A DNA stretch of 64,000 nucleotides from Panulirus ornatus (lineage: Eukaryota > Arthropoda > Malacostraca > Decapoda > Palinuridae). Positions within the stretch are counted from its first letter, which is position 1, and each line of letters starts with the position of its first letter. Under the pieces are notes generated by a model. That model saw nothing but the letters and a program-made list of their open reading frames with translations, made no database searches and was not told where the DNA came from. The stretch lies in contig NC_092236.1 in NCBI RefSeq assembly GCF_036320965.1, positions 13,009,018 to 13,073,017 of the forward strand. The letters are read 5' to 3'. Shown piece by piece: positions 39,665 through 49,301 of this stretch. Both the position numbers and the translations under genes were made by a program.

Positions 39665-40112
39665 GGTGAAGTGAAGGTTCTGCATATGGATTGAACTAGG
39701 GCATATGAAGCGTCTGGGGTAAACCATGGAAAGTTTTGTGGGGCCTGGATGTGGAAAGGAGCTGTGGTTTCTGTGCATTACACATGACAGCTGGAGACTG
39801 AGCATGAACGAAAGTGGCCTTTGTTTTTTTTCCTAGCGCTACCTCGCGCGCTTGCGGTGGTTGGGGGGTACCATTTCATGTGTGGCGGGGTGGCGGCGAG
39901 AATGGATGAAGGCAGCATTTATGAAAATGTACATGTGTATATATGTATATGTCTGTGTATGTATATGTATGTATACGTTGGAATGTATAGGTATGTATAT
40001 GTGCGTGTGTGGGCCTTTATGTAGATACATGAGGATGTGGGTGGGTTGGGCCATTCTTTCGTCTGTTTCTATGCGCTACCTCGCTAATGCGGGAGGCAGC
40101 GACAAATTACAA
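39665..40112 (+). mobile_element. LINE-A 3' UTR, long-UTR subfamily
   Basis: Begins near the end of the ORF region (TGGATTGAACTAGGGCATAT, AAGCGTCTGGGGTAAACCAT). It continues with GGAAAGGAGCTGTGGTTTCT and CTTTGTTTTTTTTCCTAGCG, then an ATGTATATGTATGTATAC-rich block. The hairpin end is GCGCTACCTCGCTAATGCGG followed by AGGCAGCGACAAATTACAAT. The UTR is about 250 bp longer than in copies 1, 2 and 6. No ORF remains. Confidence 0.75.
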
Positions 40113-40251
40113 TAAATTGTTTACATGATACCAATGATGTTGTGAACCTTTTGCGAAAATTTCGGGAAAACATGACCTCAAATGGTGGCATTGTCAGTGA
40201 CGAGCACATTTTTTTTTTCTTATTTCTACAATGATATTTCTTTCGTTTTAG

Positions 40252-40399
40252 ATGGGTTGGTGTTCACGGAGGTCAGCCTGACGAAGCGCCCGCGGGAGGC
40301 AATGACCCTGGATCTCCAACCACCCCTCACATCGTCGTCTCTACGGAGGACGAGACCGAGACGGGACAAAACAAGCAGTCCCAACCTGATACCTCCACT
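40252..40399 (+). CDS. Otop: Otopetrin-like gene, exon 2 (acidic linker)
   Basis: The acceptor TTCTTTCGTTTTAG at 40238-40251 has an excellent pyrimidine tract. The exon completes codon 32 and adds residues 33-81: WVGVHGGQPDEAPAGG, then a Pro/Thr segment (SPTTPHIVVS) and a strongly acidic stretch (TEDETETGQN), ending QSQPDTST. The donor gtgagt at 40400 leaves phase 0. The translation is hydrophilic and probably disordered, as in the long N-termini of insect otopetrins. The alternative + frame, which also lacks stops here, reads arginine-rich nonsense and does not match neighbouring phases. Intron 2 is about 8.8 kb and holds most of the LINE-A insertions. Confidence 0.6.
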
Positions 40400-40734
40400 G
40401 TGAGTCCTTGTCATTACACAACTCATGCAGTGCCATGAGTGCTACTTTTTACATGTTTTATATTCTTTATTTGAGAAGTGTTTCTGGACTGGTAGCATTT
40501 TCCTTCAATAGCATTCCAATCTATTGGGAACTGGGCTTTGTTGTGTGTGGATGTGGTTTTCCCAGGAAGCGAGTGAAAGACGATGGTTCTGGTCATGTTT
40601 ATATTATTGTAGGGTTGAATTGTGGTGTTTTGAAATTTGATAATGGAAAATTAGAGAAACATACAAGACCTCTGGGAAAAGATTTTACATTTTTGCCGTA
40701 GAAAACGTAATCAGGGTTAATGCTTTGTAAATCA

Positions 40735-41215
40735 GGGTAAGGAAAAAACAAGTTTTGGATTCAGGAGAGGAGGGAAAACTAGCTGGTTATAGCGAGGGTG
40801 AAATAGGAACAAGATCAGTCTCAGGTTGAGTAAAGCTTATGTATAGAGATAAATATTAATGTGGGCGATAGCACAGAACCCTCAGAAACGCCACTGTTGA
40901 CAGGATAAGAGGGAGAAGTGGGTGCATCAGTGACGCCATGATGAAATTACTTAAGGGGAAGCGATGCCTTAGAGAACCGAGTGAAGTATGAAAGCCAAAG
41001 GAAGGAGATTTAAAAGGCAGAAAATTCTGCTACACCCTTTTCTGTGTCATATGCTTTGGAGATGTTGAGGGCCTTTACAGATTCATCAGAAACCCTGAGA
41101 AAGGACTAGGGATGTCTGGTGAGAGGTCTCCAATGGAGCTTACACAATGAAAGCCATATATTGATCAGAAAGAAGAGTGTGATTCTCTGTGTATGAGAAA
41201 GTGAGGGTTGGGGAG
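40735..41215 (-). mobile_element. Jockey-like LINE reverse transcriptase remnant
   Basis: The minus strand, with several frame breaks, gives MAFIV followed by LETSHQTSLVLSQGF, then CQQWRF.GFCAIAHINIYLY. Re-reading across frames shows SDQYGF, IGDL and VSEGSVLSPT. These match the recurrent arthropod LINE pattern 'SD.QYGFR..RST.DLL' and 'GVSEGSVLSPTLF'. It is the same general family as the remnant at 16410 but from an earlier part of the polymerase. It is intronic and antisense to otopetrin. Confidence 0.5.
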
Positions 41216-41987
41216 AGTTACAAAAATTTTTATTCATGTGCATCAGCTTTTTGATTTTTCACTGTAAAACTTGATATTCTACTCTCTGTATTTTTTAGCC
41301 ATCACAAATTTTCTGGCAAATTCAGTTGTAATATTTTTATACTCAGGCATTTCTCTTAGATCTTCATTCCAGAATGCTGTACTCCCCTTTATTTCGACAA
41401 ACTATGCCTGTGGTGCTCTACAGATGAGGCAATCTCTAATAAAGCTCTTTTAAACTGCCACCATATCTCGACCTCACATGTTACTCAGCTTGTCATCGAC
41501 TTCTTTGGGAGGTTAATCTTACACTAGCACTCCTCATTTTCTATGCCAGTATTTTTATCGTTATTATTTTCATATTGTCATTTCTAATCCCCTACCATCT
41601 ACAGTAAAAGGGAAACATACCTATTAGCGTCATCTTATCTGACAAATCCCCTCCCAACCTTCTCCTGGACCATCTGTCTTGCTTGTTTCTTATATTCCAT
41701 CTTACTAGAAATATCACCAGCCGTGGTTTTGAATGCCCTATTATGCCTGTTTTTTCTTCATGTATATCTGTAAACATTTTTATGTTTTCAATGTATTCAA
41801 GACACTTATGCCCACTGATATGCATAATCTTCATATACTTTCACCACTCATTTACGTCACTTGTCACTCCAACCGTGTCCTATCATGCTCTGTTCCTTCC
41901 TTGTATCTACATCCTCCATTGCTATTTAAAGTCCCCTCAGACGGTATGTTTAACCTCCTCTCCACTTTCATTGTGAGTGTGATTTAA
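41216..41987. other. Intronic DNA without recognised features
   Basis: Pyrimidine-rich in its right half (41460-41960); open frames there have no identifiable domain. Confidence 0.3.
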
Positions 41988-42240
41988 TATGGCCTTTGTT
42001 GTCTTTTCCTAGCGCTACCGCATGCGGAGGAGGTGGGTGCTGTTTCATGTGTGGCGGGGTGGCGACGGGAATGGATGGGGCAGCAAGTGTGAATGTGTAC
42101 ATATGTATATATGTATATGTCTTTGTATGTATATGTATGTATACGTTGAAATGTATAGGTATGCATATGTGCGTGTATTGGCGTTCATGTATATGCATGT
42201 GTATGTGGGTGGGTTGGGCCATTCGTCTGTTTCCTTGCGT
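41988..42240 (+). mobile_element. LINE-A 3' UTR fragment, long-UTR subfamily
   Basis: GGCCTTTGTTGTCTTTTCCT, TTTCATGTGTGGCGGGGTGG, the ATGTATATGTATGTATACG block and CCATTCGTCTGTTTCCTTGC. The hairpin is cut off after TTGCG and replaced by (AT)n, behind which lies a LINE-A tail in the opposite orientation. Confidence 0.7.
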
Positions 42241-42245
42241 GTATA

Positions 42246-42268
<23 letters not shown>
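42241..42268. repeat. (AT)n microsatellite between tail-to-tail LINE-A copies
   Basis: Short AT array joining a plus-strand and a minus-strand LINE-A 3' end. Confidence 0.9.
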
Positions 42269-42276
<8 letters not shown>

Positions 42277-42552
42277 TTATACTTTGTCGCTGTCTCCCGC
42301 GTTTGCGAGGTAGCGCAAGGAAACAGACGAAAGAAATGGCCCAACCCACCCCCATACACATGTATATACATACGTCCACACACGCAAATATACATACCTA
42401 CACAGCTTTCCATGGTTTACCCCAGACGCTTCACATGCCCTGATTCAATCCACTGACAGCACGTCAACCCCGGTATACCACATCGCTCCAATTCACTCTA
42501 TTCCTTGCCCTCTTTTCACCCTCCTGCATGTTCAGGCCCCGATCACACAAAA
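42269..42552 (-). mobile_element. LINE-A 3' fragment, short-UTR subfamily
   Basis: T-run, ACTTTGTCGCTGTCTCCCGC, the complete hairpin, short UTR and the last ~30 codons of the ORF (LNMQEGEKRARNRVNWSDVV). It ends abruptly at GATCACACAAAA, where another (AT)n begins (42553-42578). Confidence 0.8.
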
Positions 42553-42554
42553 TA

Positions 42555-42582
<28 letters not shown>

Positions 42583-42585
<3 letters not shown>

Positions 42586-42985
42586 TTTCCCATACTTGAT
42601 TACCTCTTTTCCATGTTAGTAAGGTAGCACCAGAAGCGTATGAAGAAAGGCTGCATCTCCTCATGTCCATTCTCTATCTGTCATGTGTAATGCAATGAAA
42701 TCATAGCTCCCAATCCACAACCAGGCCCCAGAGACATTTGCTTCACATGCCTTGGTTCAGTCCATTGACAGCATGTCAGTTCTTGTATACCACATCGTTC
42801 CAATTCACTCAATCCCTTGCATGCCTTTCATTCTCCTGCATGTTCAGGTCCTGATCGCTCAAAATCTTTTTCGCTCCATCTTTCCATCTACAATTTGGTC
42901 TCCTCGTTCTCTTTGTTCCCTCCACTTCTGACGCATATATCCTCTTTATTACTCGTTCTCTCCATATGTCTACACCATATTATTG
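42583..42985 (-). mobile_element. LINE-A fragment, diverged copy
   Basis: The + strand reads TTGATTACCTCTTTTCCATG, GTAATGCAATGAAATCATAG, GCTTCACATGCCTTGGTTCA, CACATCGTTCCAATTCACTC and CATCTACAATTTGGTCTCC. It is the long-UTR tail plus about 60 codons of the ORF end, more diverged than its neighbours. Confidence 0.65.
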
Positions 42986-43022
42986 TGCTTTATTAACTGA
43001 CCTTTTCTGCTTATCATAAAAA

Positions 43023-43210
43023 CATAAAAAATCTCACCTAGATGGAGAGTTAAAGATACTGCCCATACATTAAGCTTAACATCCTAAACAAGGTTTTACA
43101 ATTTATGTAGCATCCTTTTCACTAACATCCAGTCAGAACAGTGGCAGAGCTGTTGAATGAGAAGACAGCTTTTAGAACTGGCATAAATGATATGTAAGGT
43201 AACATGAGGT
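43023..43210 (+). repeat. Triplicated unit 'X', copy 1 (left part)
   Basis: Starts CATAAAAAATCTCACCTAGA and ends AAGGTAACATGAGGT. Copies 2 and 3 are at 45901 and 48611. Copy 1 is split by the LINE-A insertion and resumes at 45838-45898. Orientation is assigned arbitrarily as +. Confidence 0.85.
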
Positions 43211-43226
43211 TATATTTATTTATTTA

Positions 43227-45837
43227 TTTTGCTTTGTCGCTGTCTCCCGCATTTGCGAGGTAGCGCAAGGAAACAGACGAAAGAAATGTCCACATTTATA
43301 TACACACACAGACATATACATATATACACATGTACATAATTCATACTGTCTGCCTTTATTTATTCCCATCGCCACCTCGCCACACATGGAATAACATCCC
43401 CCTCCCCCCTCATGTGTGCGAGGTAGCGCTAGGAAAAGACAACAAAGGCTCCATTTGCTCACACTCAGTCTCTAGCTGTCATGTAATAATGCCCGAAACC
43501 ACAGCTCCCTTTCCACATCCAGGCCTCACAGAACTTTCCATGGTTTACCCCAGACGCTTCACATGCCCTGTTTCAATCCATTGACAGCACGTCGACCCCG
43601 GTATACCACATCGATCCAGTTCACTCTCTTCCTTGCCCGCCTTTCATCCTCCTGCATGTTCAGGCCCCGATCACTCAAAATCTTTTTCACTCCATCTTTC
43701 CACCTCCAATTTGGTCTCCCACTTCTCCTCGTTCCCTCCACCTCCGACACATATATCCTCTTGGTCAATCTTTCCTCACTCATTCTCTCCATGTGCCCAA
43801 ACCATTTCAAAACACCCTCTTCTGCTCTCTCAACCACGCTCTTTTTATTTCCACACATCTCTCTTACCCTTACATTACTTACTCGATCAAACCACCTCAC
43901 ACCACATATTGTCCTCAAACATCTCATTTCCAGCACATCCACTCTCCTGCACACAACTCTATCCAAAGCCCACGCCTCGCAACCATACAACATTGTTGGA
44001 ACCACTATTCCTTCAAACATACCCATTTTTGCTCTCCGAGATAATGTTCTCGACTTCCAAACATTCTTCAAGGCTCCCAGGATTTTCACCCCCTCCCCCA
44101 CCCTATGGTTCACTTCCGCTTCCATGGTTCCATCCGCTGCCAGATCCACTCCCAGATATCTAAAACACTTTACTTCCTCCAGTTTTTCTCCATTCAAACT
44201 TACCTCCCAAGTGACTTGACCCTCAACCCTAGTGTACCTAATAACCTTGCTCTTATTCACATTTACTCTTCTCTTAACTTTCTTCTTTCACACACTTTCA
44301 CACACTTTACCAAACTCAGTCACCAGGTTCTGCAGTTTCTCACATGAATCAGCCACCTAGCGCTGTATCATCAGCGAACAACAAATGACTCACTTCCCAA
44401 GCTCTCTCATCCACAACAGACTGCATACTTGCCCCTCTTTCCAAAACTCTTGCATTCACCTCCCTAACAACCCCATCCATAAACAAATTAAACAACCATG
44501 GAGACATCACACACCCCTGCCTCAAACCTGCATTCATTGAGAACCAATCACTTCCCTCTCTTCCTACACGTACACATGCCTTACATCCTCCATAAAAACT
44601 TTTCACTGCTTCTAACAACTTGCCTCCCACACCATATATTCTTAGTACCTTCCACAGAGCATCTCTATCAACTCTATCATATGCCTTCTCCAGAGCCATA
44701 AATGCCACATACAAATCCATTTGCTTTTCTAAGTATTTCTCACATAGATTCTTCAAAGCAAACACCTGATCCACATATCCTCTACCACTTCTGAAACCAC
44801 ACTGCTCTTCCCCAATCTGATGCTCTGTACATGCCTTCACCCTCGCAATCAATACCCTTCCATATAATTTACCAGGAATACTCAACAAACTTATACCTCT
44901 GTAATTTGAGCACTCACTCTTATCCCCTTTGCCTTTGTACAGTGGCACTATGCACGCATTCTGCCAATCCTCAGGCACCTCACCATGAATCATACATACA
45001 TTAAATAACCTTACCAGCCAGTCAACAGTACAGTCACCCCCCTTTTTTAATAAATTCCACTGCAATACCATCCAAACCTGCTGCCTTGCTGGCTTTCATC
45101 TTCCGCAAAGCTTTTACTACCTCTTCTCTGTTTACCAAATCATTTTCCCTAACCCTCTCACTTTGCACACCACCTCGACCAAAACACCCTATATCTGCCA
45201 CTCTATCATCAAACACATTCAACAAACCTTCAAAATACTCACTCCATCTCCTTCTCACATCCCCACTACTTGTTATCACCTCCCCATTAGCCCCCTTCAC
45301 TGAAGTTCCCATTTGCTCCCTTACGCACTTTATTTACCTCCTTCCAGAACATCTTTTTATTCTCCCTAAAATTTAATGATACTCTCTCACCCCAACTCTC
45401 ATTTGCCCTCTTTTTTCACCTCTTGCACCTTTCTCTTGACCTCCTGTCTCTTTCTTTTATACATCTCCCACTCATTTGCATTTTTTCCCTGCAAAAATCG
45501 TCCACATGCCTCTCTCTTCTCATTCACTAATAATCTTACTTCTTCATCCCACCACTCACAACCCTTTCTAATCAACCCACCTCCCATGCTTCTCATGCCA
45601 CAAGCATCTTTTGCGCAAGCCATCACTGCTTCCCTAAGTACATTCCATTCCTCCCCCACTCCCCTTACCTCCTTTGTTCTCACCTTTTTCCATTCTGTAC
45701 TCAGTCTTTCCTGGTACTTCCTGACTCAAGTCTCCTTCCCAAGCTCACTTACTCTCACCACCCTCTTCACCCCATCATTCTCTCTTCTTTTCTGAAAACC
45801 CATACAAATCTTCACCTTCGCCTCCACAAGATAATGA
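43227..45837 (-). mobile_element. LINE-A copy 5, long-UTR subfamily, nearly full polymerase, 5'-truncated
   Basis: About 2.6 kb, sense on the minus strand. The 3' end has a TTTATTTATTTATTTTGCTT tail complement, the hairpin (GCTGTCTCCCGCATTTGCGA) and a ~330-bp UTR of the long type. The body covers the endonuclease end, linker and the whole reverse transcriptase. The 5' end is lost inside the endonuclease (CTTCGCCTCCACAAGATAAT is the last LINE sequence). The insertion interrupts unit X copy 1, with ATGAGGT on both sides as a possible 7-bp target duplication. Confidence 0.85.
43559..45683 (-). pseudogene. LINE-A polyprotein remnant, frameshifted reverse transcriptase
   Basis: From 5' to 3' on the minus strand there are four blocks. 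45683-45399 is the linker after the endonuclease (KDACGMRSMGGGLIRKGCEW). 45312-45034 carries KAAGLDGIAVEFIKKGG. 45071-44349 carries VPEDWQNACIVPLYKGKGDK, QCGFRSGRG, motif A (FMALEKAYDRVD, with the usual first Asp replaced by Ala), GLRQGCVMSPWLFN and LLFADDTAL. 44260-43559 is the thumb and C-terminus. Frames break near 45060 (extra bases in a T-run), near 44357 (CACCTAGCG versus CACCAGCG) and at 44262-44310 (TTCACACACT duplication). With a motif A Asp-to-Ala change and three frameshifts it is inactive. Confidence 0.85.
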
Positions 45838-46132
45838 GGTATGGTGTGATAAATGATCTTGAGTTAAGTCTTGAACCAGTAATTATAAAGGTGGTAAAAA
45901 CATAAAAAATCTCACCTAGATTGAGAGTTAAAGATACTGCCCATGCATTAAGCTTAACCTCCTAGGCAAGGTTTTACAAATTATGTAGCATCCTTTTCAC
46001 TAACATCCAGTCTGAACAGTGGCAGAGCTGTTGAATAAGAAGACGGCTTTTAGAACTAGCATAAATGATACGTAAGGTAACATAAGGTATGGTGTGATAA
46101 GTGATCTTGAGTTGAGTCTTGAACCAGTAATT
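45838..46132 (+). repeat. Triplicated unit 'X', end of copy 1 and copy 2
   Basis: GGTATGGTGTGATAAATGAT to GGTGGTAAAAA (45838-45900) completes copy 1. Copy 2 runs from CATAAAAAATCTCACCTAGA (45901) to AACCAGTAATT (46132), where LINE-A copy 6 begins. The two copies differ at only a few positions. Confidence 0.85.
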
Positions 46133-48407
46133 GGATGTTAATGTGCTGAGAGGTGCAACTGGAGGGATGTCTGATCATTATCTTGTGGAGGCTAAGGTGA
46201 AGATTTGTATGGGTTTTCAGAAAAGAAGAGTGAATGTTGGGGTGAAGAGGGTGGTGAGAGTAAGTGAGCTTGGGAAGGAGACTTGTGTGAGGAAGTACCA
46301 GGAGAGACTGAGTACAGAATGGGGAAAAGGTGAGAACAATGGAAGTAAGGGGAGTGGGAGAGGAATGGGATGTATTTAGGGAATCAGTGATGGATTGCGC
46401 AAAAGATGCTTGTGGCATGAGAAGAGCGGGAGGTGGGTTGATTAGAAAGGGTAGTGAGTGGTGGGATGAAGAAGTAAGAGTATTAGTGAAAGAGAAGAGA
46501 GAGGCATTTGGACGATTTTTGCAGGGAAAAAATGAAATTGAGTGGGAGATGTATAAAAGAAAGAGGCAAGGAGGTCAAGAGAAAGGTGCAAGAGGTGAAA
46601 AAAAGGGCAAATGAGAGTTGGGGTGAGAGAGTATCATTAAATTTTAGGGAGAATAAAAAGATGTTCTGGAAGGAGGTAAATAAAGTGCGTAAGACAAGGG
46701 AGCAAATGGGAACTTCAGTGAAGGGCGCAAATGGGGAGGTGATAACAAGTAGTGGTGATGTGAGAAGGAGATGGAGTGAGTATTTTGAAGGTTTGTTGAA
46801 TGTGTTTGATGATAGAGTGGCAGATATAGGGTGTTTTGGTCGAGGTGGTGTGCAAAGTGAGAGGGTTAGGGAAAATGATTTGGTAAACAGAGAAGAGGTA
46901 GTAAAAGCTTTGCGGAAGATGAAAGCCGGCAAGGCAGCAGGTTTGGATGGTATTGCAGTGGAATATATTAAGAAAGGGGGTGACTGTATTGTTGACTGGT
47001 TGGTAAGGTTATTTAATGTATGTATGACTCATGGTGAGGTGCCTGAGGATTGGCGGAATGCGTGCATAGTGCCATTGTACAAAGGCAAAGGGGATAAGAG
47101 TGAGTGCTCAAATTACAGAAGTATAAGTTTGTTGAGTATTCCTGGTAAATTATATGGGAGGATATTGATTGAGAGGGTGAAGGCATGTACAGAGCATCAG
47201 ATTGGGGAAGAGCAGTGTGGTTTCAGAAGTGGTAGAGGATGTGTGGATCAGGTGTTTGCTTTGAAGAATGTATGTGAGAAATACTTAGAAAAGCAAATGG
47301 ATTTGTATGTAGCATTTATGGATCTGGAGAAGGCATATGATAGAGTTGATAGAGATGCTCTGTGGAAGGTATTAAGAATATATGGTGTGGGAGGCAAGTT
47401 GTTAGAAGCAGTGAAAAGTTTTTATCGAGGATGTAAGGCATGTGTACGTGTAGGAAGAGAGGAAAGTGATTGGTTCTCAGTGAATGTAGGTTTGCGGCAG
47501 GGGTGTGTGATGTCTCCATGGTTGTTTAATTTGTTTATGGATGGGGTTGTTAGGGAGGTGAATGCAAGAGTTTTGGAAAGGGGCAAGTATGAAGTCTGTT
47601 GGGGATGAGAGAGCTTGGGAAGTGAGTCAGTTGTTGTTCGCTGATGCTACAGCGCTGGTGGCTGATTCATGTGAGAAACTGCAGAAGCTGGTGACTGAGT
47701 TTGGTAAAGTATGTGAAAGAAGAAAGTTAAGAGTAAATGTGAATAAGAGCAAGGTTATTAGGTACAGTAGGGTTGAGGGTCAAGTCAGTTGGGAGGTGAG
47801 TTTGAATGGAGAAAAACTGGAGGAAGTGAAGTGTTTTAGATATCTGGGAGTGGATCTGGCAGCGGATGGAACCATGAAAGCGGAAGTGGATCATAGGGTG
47901 GGGGAGGGGGCGAAAATTCTGGGAGCCTTGAAGAATGTGTGGAAGTCGAGAACATTATCTCGGAAAGCAAAAATGGGTATGTTTGAAGGAATAGTGGTTC
48001 CAACAATGTTGTATGGTTGCGAGGCTTGGGCTATGGATAGAGTTGTGCGCAGGAGGATGGATGTGCTGGAAATGAGATGTTTGAGGACAATGTGTGGTGT
48101 GAGGTGGTTTGATCGAGTAAGTAACGTAAGGGTGAGAGAGATGTGTGGAAATAAAAAGAGCGTGGTTGAGAGAGCAGAAGAGGGTGTTTTGAAATGGTTC
48201 GGGCACATGGAGAGAATGAGTGAGGAAAGATTGACCAAGAGAATATATGTGTCGGAGGTGGAGGGAACGAGGAGAAGAGGGAGACCAAATTGGAGGTGGA
48301 AAGATGGAGTGAAAAAGATTTTGTGTGATCGGGGCCTGAACATGCAGGAGGGTGAAAGGAGGGCAAGGAATAGAGTGAATTGGAGCGATGTGGTATACCG
48401 GGGTTGA
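46133..48407 (+). pseudogene. LINE-A endonuclease-end plus reverse transcriptase, frameshifted and catalytically altered
   Basis: Segment 1 (46133-46379) ends the APE-type endonuclease with the conserved SDH motif (GGMSDHYLVEAKV). Segment 2 (46330-46614) is the linker (KDACGMRRAGGGLIRKGSEW). Segment 3 (46508-47608, 366 codons) carries, by residue: GLDGI at 145-149, PLYKGKGD 189-196, QCGFRSGRG about 236-244, motif A FMDLEKAYDRVD 270-281, GLRQGCVMSP 328-337. Segment 4 (47562-48407) carries the catalytic motif as FADA: codon GCT at 47646-47648 instead of GAT, so the second catalytic Asp is lost. It ends with the thumb, KWFGHMERM, RGRPNWRW and NWSDVVYRG. A 2-base deletion (GAAAGGGG versus GAAAGAGGGG) near 47578 separates segments 3 and 4. 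Confidence 0.9.
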
Positions 48408-48600
48408 CGTGCTGTCAGTGGATTGAATCAAGGCATGTGAAGCGACTGGCTTAAACCATGGAAAGCTGTGTAGGTATGTATATTTGCGTGTGTGGACGTA
48501 TGTATATACATGTGTATGGGGGTGGGTTGGGCCATTTCTTTCGTCTGTTTCCTTGCGCTGCCTCGCAAACGCGGGAGACAGCAAAAAAAAAAAAAAAGTA
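46133..48600 (+). mobile_element. LINE-A copy 6, short-UTR subfamily, longest plus-strand copy
   Basis: About 2.47 kb. The 5' end begins inside the endonuclease just before GGMSDHYLVEAKV. The 3' UTR is the short type (GGACGTATGTATATACATGT, GGGTTGGGCCATTTCTTTCG), then the hairpin TGCGCTGCCTCGCAAACGCG/GGAGACAGC and an A15 tail. It lies head-to-head with copy 5, separated by about 295 bp, inside otopetrin intron 2 in the sense orientation. It sits between unit X copies 2 and 3 and has removed about 20 bp at that junction. Confidence 0.9.
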
Positions 48601-48610
48601 AAAAAAAGAA

Positions 48611-48856
48611 AATAAAAAATCTCACCTAGATTGAGAGTTAAAGATACTGCCCATGCATTAAGCTTAACCTCCTAAGCAAGGTTTTACAAATTATGTAGCA
48701 TCCTTTTCACTAACATCCAGTCTGAACAGTGGCAGAGCTGTTGAATAAGAAGACAGCTTTTAGAACTAGCATAAATGATATGTAAGGTAACATAAGGTAT
48801 GGTGTGATAAATGATCTTAAGTTGAGTCTTGGACCAGTAATTATAAAGGTGGTAAG
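48611..48856 (+). repeat. Triplicated unit 'X', copy 3
   Basis: AATAAAAAATCTCACCTAGA through GGCAGAGCTGTTGAATAAGA to ACCAGTAATTATAAAGGTGG. About 246 bp, nearly identical to copy 2. It continues into unique sequence (AAGTAAGCTAAGTATTTG). Confidence 0.85.
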
Positions 48857-49179
48857 TAAGCTAAGTATTTGTAGAAAGATCCTAGTGCACCTTCATGCTC
48901 TGTGTGTAGGAAATGGCATAAGATAAATAGGAAGAAAGATGGACATGCTTCGCTTTTTACCTGATACTGCACGATTTATTTATTCTTAAAGAAAAAGATA
49001 AAGAAGTTAGATGTGAAGTATTATGAGTAGAGCTTCCATCTGCTTAGGTTGTTGAAAAATTAGATTTATATGTACTATTTAAGAAATGTGTTCTGATGTT
49101 CACTGTTCACTTGTTCACTGTTGTACTGATGTGCTATGCTCCCCATGTTTTGATTAGTATATCTAGTACTGCATTTCAG
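48857..49179. other. End of otopetrin intron 2
   Basis: Unique AT-rich intronic DNA ending in the acceptor CTAGTACTGCATTTCAG. Confidence 0.5.
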
Positions 49180-49301
49180 CAGCATCGCAATACTCAAGGC
49201 AGTAATGGAGCAGTTCCCCCAAATGCCCAGTCTACCCCTGCCCCACCACCAACACCTGCCAATAACACCGAAGAAAAACGGCATCGACCAGAAAAGCTCT
49301 C
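49180..49301 (+). CDS. Otop: Otopetrin-like gene, exon 3 (proline-rich linker)
   Basis: Codes residues 82-121 plus two bases of codon 122: QHRNTQGSNGAVPPNAQ, a proline-rich run STPAPPPTPANN, then charged TEEKRHRPEKL. The acceptor TGCATTTCAG ends at 49179. Phase 0 entry fits exon 2. The donor gtaagt at 49302 leaves phase 2, completed to Ser by exon 4. The exon starts CAG right after the acceptor CAG, a NAGNAG arrangement that could add or omit one Gln. The composition is that of a disordered cytosolic segment, consistent with the N-terminus before the first membrane helix. No folded domain is visible. Confidence 0.65.

Noticed and set aside
46056..46932. Minus-strand frames over LINE-A copy 6 as separate genes
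   Set aside because: Antisense shadows of the plus-strand endonuclease/linker/RT.
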